A DNA stretch of 8,941 nucleotides. Origin: Pseudomonadota bacterium. Lineage in GTDB: Bacteria > Pseudomonadota > Alphaproteobacteria > Rhizobiales > Beijerinckiaceae. The stretch's first letter is position 1. Each line of letters opens with the position of its first letter. The notes beneath the pieces are model-generated. The model saw nothing but the letters and a program-made list of their open reading frames with translations. It was not told where the DNA came from and searched no databases. Made by a program: the position numbers and the translations under genes. The stretch spans positions 1 through 8,941 of the forward strand of contig JAFAAP010000131.1 in NCBI GenBank assembly GCA_023426505.1, read 5' to 3'. This document shows, piece after piece, positions 6,474 to 8,941 of this stretch.

Positions 6474-7040
6474 ACGATACACGTCCAGCCTGTTGTGCGA
6501 CCGGAGGCCTGCCCGGCCCTCGTCCTCAATGCCGATTTCCGGCCCTTGAGTTACTACCCCTTGTCCATCTGGTGCTGGCAGGATGCGATTAAGGCGGTCT
6601 TTCTCGACCGGGTGAACATCGTCTCGGAATACGACAAGGTCGTGCGAAGTCCGACCTTCGAGATCCGCCTCCCCTCGGTGATTTCGCTCAAGACCTACGT
6701 CAAACCCTCACGGCACCCGGCCTTCACCCGCTTCAACGTCTTTCTGCGCGACCGTTTCACCTGCCAATATTGCGGGGCTCGCGAGGACCTGACCTTCGAT
6801 CACGTCATCCCCCGGTCGAAGGGGGGACAAACGACCTGGGAAAACGTCGTCGCCGCCTGCGCCCCCTGCAATTTGAAGAAAGCCGACCGCCTGCCCCGCG
6901 AAGTGGAGATGTGGCCCCGGCAGAATCCCTTCGCCCCGACCGTTCACGACCTGCATTCCAACGGCCGCCTGTTCCCGCCCAACTACCTGCACGACAGTTG
7001 GCTCGACTATCTCTATTGGGACAGCGAACTCGAACCGTAA
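6471..7040 (+). CDS. HNH endonuclease family protein
   Basis: Small HNH (beta-beta-alpha-metal) nuclease-domain protein of a type common in the chromosomes of alphaproteobacteria; its cellular role is not established to my knowledge. It has 189 residues with a GTG start. The N-terminal part (about 14-80), with LVLNADFRPLSYYPLSIWCW (18-37), is the conserved non-catalytic region. The HNH core is RDRFTCQYCG (93-102), FDHVIPRSKGG (109-119), WENVVAACAPCNLKKADR (123-140). Two CxxC pairs (98/101 and 130/133) bind structural zinc. Asp110-His111, Asn125 and Asn134 form an H-N-N active site, all present. The C-terminal tail is rich in aromatic residues. There is no partner methylase, toxin-immunity pair, phage terminase or intron nearby, so a housekeeping nuclease role is more likely than a mobile one. 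It converges on dsbB with only 7 bp between the stops. Confidence 0.9.
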   Translation: MTIHVQPVVRPEACPALVLNADFRPLSYYPLSIWCWQDAIKAVFLDRVNIVSEYDKVVRSPTFEIRLPSVISLKTYVKPSRHPAFTRFNVFLRDRFTCQYCGAREDLTFDHVIPRSKGGQTTWENVVAACAPCNLKKADRLPREVEMWPRQNPFAPTVHDLHSNGRLFPPNYLHDSWLDYLYWDSELEP

Positions 7041-7047
7041 GCTTTGC

Positions 7048-7539
7048 TCAGGCTCTATGCCCCTCGCGCGCCGTCAGGGCCGCGAAGGCCGCGAGCGCCA
7101 GCGAGATCAGCACGTTCCATCCCGCAAGCGACAATCCCAGGAAACGCCAGGCCGCCTCGGTGCAGCTGACGACCCGCGTCGTCTGCAACTGGTTGAGGAA
7201 GTCGCCCATGTTGCCGGCGGCCGATGCAGGGCCGCCTCCGCAATCGCTGGGCCCTGCCCAGAAGCCCCATTCGACGCCGGCGTGATAGGCCCCGAGCCCC
7301 GCGCTGACGAGGAACACGAGCACCAGAAGCCAGAGGCCGGCCCTCGTCCATCGCGGCGGCAGAAAGGCCGCCGCCAAGGCGAGGGGGATGGCGGCGTAAT
7401 AGGGATTGCGCTGGATGAGGCAGAGCTTGCACGGGATGTAACCCAGCCCATGCTCGAAGACGAGCGCGCCGCCGATCGTGGCTGCCGCCGCCAAGGCGAT
7501 GGCAAGGGCCGACTGGCGCAAGGTGAAACCGAACCGCAT
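7048..7539 (-). CDS. dsbB: Disulfide bond formation protein B family (quinone-linked DsbA oxidase)
   Basis: Inner-membrane oxidase that reoxidises periplasmic DsbA and passes electrons to quinone. The 163 residues are typical. Four transmembrane helices are visible at roughly 10-28, 47-61, 67-85 and 135-156. The first periplasmic loop carries IPCKLCLIQR (35-44) with the CxxC pair Cys37/Cys40, and the second loop carries Cys100 (GPSDCGGG) and Cys126 (VVSCTEAAW), so all four redox cysteines are present. FLGLSLAGWN (133-142) is the conserved entry to helix 4. The start ATG at 7539 has a perfect AGGAGG five bases upstream that begins immediately after the yqaA stop codon, so dsbB is the second gene of a yqaA-dsbB operon. 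A disulfide-forming system suits a cell that exports c-type cytochromes like the TsdA protein here, though the link is only contextual. Confidence 0.92.
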   Translation of the reverse strand: MRFGFTLRQSALAIALAAAATIGGALVFEHGLGYIPCKLCLIQRNPYYAAIPLALAAAFLPPRWTRAGLWLLVLVFLVSAGLGAYHAGVEWGFWAGPSDCGGGPASAAGNMGDFLNQLQTTRVVSCTEAAWRFLGLSLAGWNVLISLALAAFAALTAREGHRA

Positions 7540-7544
7540 CCGTG

Positions 7545-7550
7545 CCTCCT
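7545..7550 (-). promoter_or_regulatory. dsbB ribosome-binding site abutting the yqaA stop
   Basis: Read on the minus strand, the order is TGA (yqaA stop), AGGAGG, five bases, ATG of dsbB. The site is a consensus Shine-Dalgarno at ideal spacing, and its placement at the upstream stop suggests translational coupling or reinitiation. Confidence 0.8.
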
Positions 7551-8132
7551 TCAGAACAGGTACCGGAACGCCACGAACCCGCCGACCAGTGCCACGATGG
7601 CGAGAGCTGCGATCAGATTGAAATGGCGGTCGATCAGGCTTTTGATCACCGGTCCGAAGCGGGTCATCAGCAGGGCGATAAAGAAGAAGCGGGCTCCTCG
7701 CGTGATGATGGAGAGCACCACGAACCAGAAGAGGCTGTATCCGGCAAAGCCCGACGTGATGGTGACGAGCTTGTAGGGGATCGGCGTCAGCCCCTTCAGG
7801 AGAATGACCCAGTGGCCGTACTCCGCATAGGAATGCCGGAAGGTCTCGGCCCCCTCCGTGAGGCCGTAGACCTGAAACAGCCAGCTTCCGATGGAATCGT
7901 AGAGGAAGAGGCCGATCAGATAGCCCAGGACGCCGCCTACGACGGATGTGACGGTGCAGATCAGGGCATAGGCCCAGGCACGGTCCGGGCGCGCCAGCAT
8001 CATCGGAACCAGCATCACGTCCGGCGGCACGGGGAAGAAGGAACTTTCCGCGAAGGAGACGGCAGCCAGCGCGTAGGGCGCCGAGGGCCGGGCCGCGAGG
8101 GAGAGGGTCCAGTCATAGAGGCGTCTGAGCAT
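7551..8132 (-). CDS. YqaA-type DedA-superfamily (VTT domain) membrane protein
   Basis: Inner-membrane protein of the YqaA subgroup of the DedA superfamily; function not well defined, probably lipid or membrane homeostasis. The frame stays open back to 8336, but that extension runs through the tRNA-Leu gene and is Arg/Pro/Gln-rich; starting at the ATG at 8132 gives MLRRLYDWTLSLA and 193 residues, the normal family length. Motifs: SFAESSFFPVPPDVMLVPMM (26-45, with Glu29), GGVLGYLIG (66-74), the amphipathic helix near HSYAEYGHWVILLKG (100-114), TPIPYKLVTITSGFAG (116-131) and SIITRGARFF (141-150) with the conserved arginines. A final helix spans about 172-190. It differs from the DedA protein at 5768-6286 in having PVPPD rather than PLPGES in the first motif. 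First gene of the pair with dsbB. No convincing ribosome-binding site precedes the ATG. Confidence 0.87.
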   Translation of the reverse strand: MLRRLYDWTLSLAARPSAPYALAAVSFAESSFFPVPPDVMLVPMMLARPDRAWAYALICTVTSVVGGVLGYLIGLFLYDSIGSWLFQVYGLTEGAETFRHSYAEYGHWVILLKGLTPIPYKLVTITSGFAGYSLFWFVVLSIITRGARFFFIALLMTRFGPVIKSLIDRHFNLIAALAIVALVGGFVAFRYLF

Positions 8133-8244
8133 GGGAGACCGTGGTCGTATCCGGATCGTCTGTGGCGGTTCTGGCGCTCCTTTGAGCACAAGCGGACGCC
8201 GCTGGCGAGAGGCCTGCCTGCGGCGTGCCTTCACATCTCCCGCA

Positions 8245-8274
8245 TTGACCATGCTTCGACGGGCGTGGTACTCG
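8245..8274 (+). promoter_or_regulatory. Possible tRNA-Leu promoter
   Basis: TTGACC (8245-8250) matches the -35 consensus at five of six positions. An 18-base spacer leads to TACTCG (8269-8274), a poor -10 box, ten bases before the mature tRNA start. The GC-rich discriminator (GGCACTTCC) would fit a stringently controlled stable-RNA promoter. Position is right but the -10 is weak. Confidence 0.35.
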
Positions 8275-8284
8275 GCACTTCCTT

Positions 8285-8369
8285 GCCCCTGTGGCGGAAT
8301 TGGTAGACGCGCTCGACTCAAAATCGAGTTCCGCAAGGAGTGCTGGTTCGATCCCGGCCAGGGGCACCA
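8285..8369 (+). tRNA. tRNA-Leu (anticodon CAA)
   Basis: A complete 85-nt class II tRNA that reads UUG. Acceptor stem GCCCCTG (8285-8291) pairs with CAGGGGC (8359-8365), followed by discriminator A and an encoded CCA (8367-8369). Anticodon stem CTCGA/TCGAG (8312-8316, 8324-8328) encloses the loop CTCAAAA, with anticodon CAA at 8319-8321. The long variable arm (8329-8343) is typical of leucine tRNA, and the discriminator A agrees. T arm: GCTGG-TTCGATC-CCGGC (8342-8358). All stems pair with at most one G-T, so it should be functional. It rules out the long upstream extension of yqaA on the other strand. Confidence 0.97.
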
Positions 8370-8525
8370 TTCCGGCTATTCGCAAAAACTTGGTGCCGTT
8401 GCGCCGTCAGGAAGGAAGCCCTGATGGAACTGCGCGAACTTCGGCCTGACGTCGGCCAACGTGGTCGCGAGCGAATCGCGGCTGGCGACGAGACCGATTA
8501 CAGGGGCGAAAAGCGCATTTGGTAA

Positions 8526-8535
8526 TCTTGGCCAT
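8526..8535 (+). repeat. 10-bp direct repeat TCTTGGCCAT, copy 1
   Basis: TCTTGGCCAT occurs here and again at 8682-8691 in the right arm of the large inverted repeat. The left arm holds a 9-of-10 inverted copy (ATGACCAAGA, 8626-8635). Three related sites within 166 bp in a gene-free stretch suggest a binding motif, but chance or a decayed element is not excluded. Confidence 0.45.
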
Positions 8536-8625
8536 ATGACTTCATGATCTTCATCTCTCTATAGCCAAGCTGACGCCACATTTACTTGTGATTTACGCCA
8601 AGGTTTAACCATAGACCTTAACCGG

Positions 8626-8691
8626 ATGACCAAGATGGCCTGAATTGGCAAAGATCTGTCTTCATTTCACAAGACAGGCCGTCTTGGCCAT
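8626..8691. repeat. 17-bp imperfect inverted repeat with nested hairpin
   Basis: Left arm ATGACCAAGATGGCCTG (8626-8642) and right arm CAGGCCGTCTTGGCCAT (8675-8691) are complementary at 15 of 17 positions; in plus-strand RNA one difference is a G-U pair and the other an A-C mismatch. The 32-nt loop contains a second perfect stem, CTGTCTT (8656-8662) with AAGACAG (8671-8677) around an 8-nt loop. The inner stem shares CAG (8675-8677) with the outer right arm, so the two folds partly compete. No T-run follows, there are no flanking target-site duplications, and no gene is inside. Confidence 0.7.
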
Positions 8692-8796
8692 GTGTATTCG
8701 AATCCCTGTTCTTGAGACAGCGCTCGAAAGAACACATCCCACCTCGGCCTATAAATCAAAAAATCTAAATACAGTCCTTTCCCAAAGGCCGATCCG

Positions 8797-8819
8797 GCAG
8801 GATTACCTGCAATTATACT
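8797..8819 (+). promoter_or_regulatory. Dyad beside a possible -10 box upstream of the last CDS
   Basis: GCAGG-ATTA-CCTGC (8797-8810) is a perfect 5-bp dyad, followed by TATACT (8814-8819), a five-of-six match to TATAAT. No good -35 hexamer is present 16-18 bases upstream, so if this is a promoter it needs an activator or another sigma factor. Transcription from here would give a leader of roughly 40 nt containing the small repeat CCCTC/GAGGG (8829-8846). Confidence 0.35.
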
Positions 8820-8865
8820 TCATCAATACCCTCCGTTCAGAGAGGGCTCATGAAGGGGCAAACGC

Positions 8866-8941
8866 ATGACATTTACTGCATCGCAGTGGCAGCCGACCAC
8901 GTACGACAACGACACGTTCAAGCTCGACAACTATGACTTCA
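8866..8941 (+). CDS. Unrecognised protein, N-terminus only (3'-partial)
   Basis: ATG at 8866 with a GAAGGGG ribosome-binding site (8852-8858) seven bases upstream opens a frame that continues to the window end: 25 residues, MTFTASQWQPTTYDND followed by TFKLDNYDF. There is no signal peptide or hydrophobic stretch; the segment is rich in Asp, Tyr, Thr and Asn. I do not recognise it. After the A/T-rich leader, codon use becomes more like the rest of the window (ACG, GAC, AAC, CTC), which supports real coding. An overlapping frame from the ATG at 8850 stops after 28 codons and is less likely. Confidence 0.6.
   Translation, partial: MTFTASQWQPTTYDNDTFKLDNYDF

Larger units (their letters stand above)
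8370..8865. other. Intergenic region without a confident gene
   Basis: About 500 bp between the tRNA and the last CDS. The first part (to about 8522) is GC-rich like the genes and holds open stretches on both strands: a 33-codon plus-strand frame from an ATG at 8424 with GGAAGGA nearby, and a minus-strand frame of about 60 codons with no usable start. Neither resembles a protein I know; this could be decayed coding sequence or plain spacer. From about 8523 the base composition turns A/T-rich, with inverted and direct repeats (listed separately). A TTG-start frame at 8645-8869 lies across the inverted repeat, lacks a ribosome-binding site and is unlikely to be a gene. No terminator with a clear T-run follows the tRNA. 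Confidence 0.6.

Noticed and set aside
8160..8168. CTGTGGCGG repeated in the tRNA at 8289-8297, considered as a partial tRNA duplicate
   Set aside because: The match is only 9 bp before diverging, which chance can give; no stems form at the upstream copy.
8133..8336. 68-residue N-terminal extension of the YqaA frame
   Set aside because: It reads through the antisense of a complete tRNA-Leu, has low-complexity Arg/Pro/Gln content, and the family length fits the ATG at 8132.
8605..8623. TTAACC-N7-TTAACC, resembling a CtrA box
   Set aside because: The CtrA consensus needs TTAA-N7-TTAA; here the TTAA halves are nine bases apart, so the phasing is wrong.
8696..8707. TTCGAATCCCTG, similar to a tRNA T-loop, considered as a tRNA remnant or att core
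   Set aside because: The flanking bases do not pair as a T-stem, and there is no acceptor sequence or longer match to the tRNA-Leu 3' end.
8645..8869. 74-codon TTG-start frame in the A/T-rich region
   Set aside because: No ribosome-binding site, overlaps the inverted repeat, mixed composition without a domain, and it overlaps the better-supported start at 8866.

Overview
The window reads as high-GC chromosomal DNA of an alphaproteobacterium, most likely of the order Hyphomicrobiales (Methylobacteriaceae, e.g. a Microvirga- or Methylobacterium-like organism). That placement rests on the protein set (PduO-type cobalamin adenosyltransferase next to etfB-etfA and a 3-hydroxybutyryl-CoA dehydrogenase, and the small HNH protein) and on codon use strongly biased to G/C in third positions. 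It was made from memory of such neighbourhoods, not from a search. Genes are densely packed up to about 8.37 kb. The last 0.5 kb is different: gene-poor and, from about 8.52 kb, visibly A/T-richer.

Plus-strand block, 1-5771: the C-terminal part of an outer-membrane acyloxyacyl hydrolase (PagL-like, start outside the window), a cob(I)alamin adenosyltransferase, a rhomboid intramembrane protease, etfB, etfA, a 3-hydroxyacyl(butyryl)-CoA dehydrogenase, and a periplasmic di-haem cytochrome c of the TsdA (thiosulfate dehydrogenase) family. The adenosyltransferase and rhomboid genes look co-translated. etfB has a candidate promoter whose -35 box overlaps the rhomboid stop codon. A strong GC hairpin plus T-rich tail separates etfA from the dehydrogenase gene, and a 9-bp perfect inverted repeat covers the ribosome-binding site of the cytochrome gene. 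ETF and the dehydrogenase fit acyl-CoA oxidation or C4 acyl-CoA metabolism. The adenosyltransferase supplies the AdoB12 needed by acyl-CoA mutases. The link between these functions is inferred from proximity.

Mixed block, 5768-8132: a DedA-family membrane protein (minus) whose stop codon overlaps the tsdA stop, a GTG-start HNH endonuclease (plus) with a strong Shine-Dalgarno sequence, and a minus-strand pair yqaA-dsbB (a second DedA-superfamily membrane protein and the quinone-linked disulfide oxidase DsbB) that looks translationally coupled. Convergent genes are separated by only a few bases or overlap. The one sizeable divergent intergenic region (6287-6470) holds two clean inverted repeats.

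Right end, 8133-8941: a complete tRNA-Leu(CAA) gene with encoded CCA, then about 500 bp without a confident gene. That stretch contains a 17-bp imperfect inverted repeat with a nested alternative hairpin, a repeated 10-mer, and a small dyad beside a possible -10 box. A partial, unrecognised CDS starts at 8866 and runs off the end. tRNA 3' ends are common integration sites, so this end could be the edge of a more variable region, but no integrase or att repeat is visible here. Most of the window is ordinary core genome; the points worth following are regulatory or structural rather than a new protein system.
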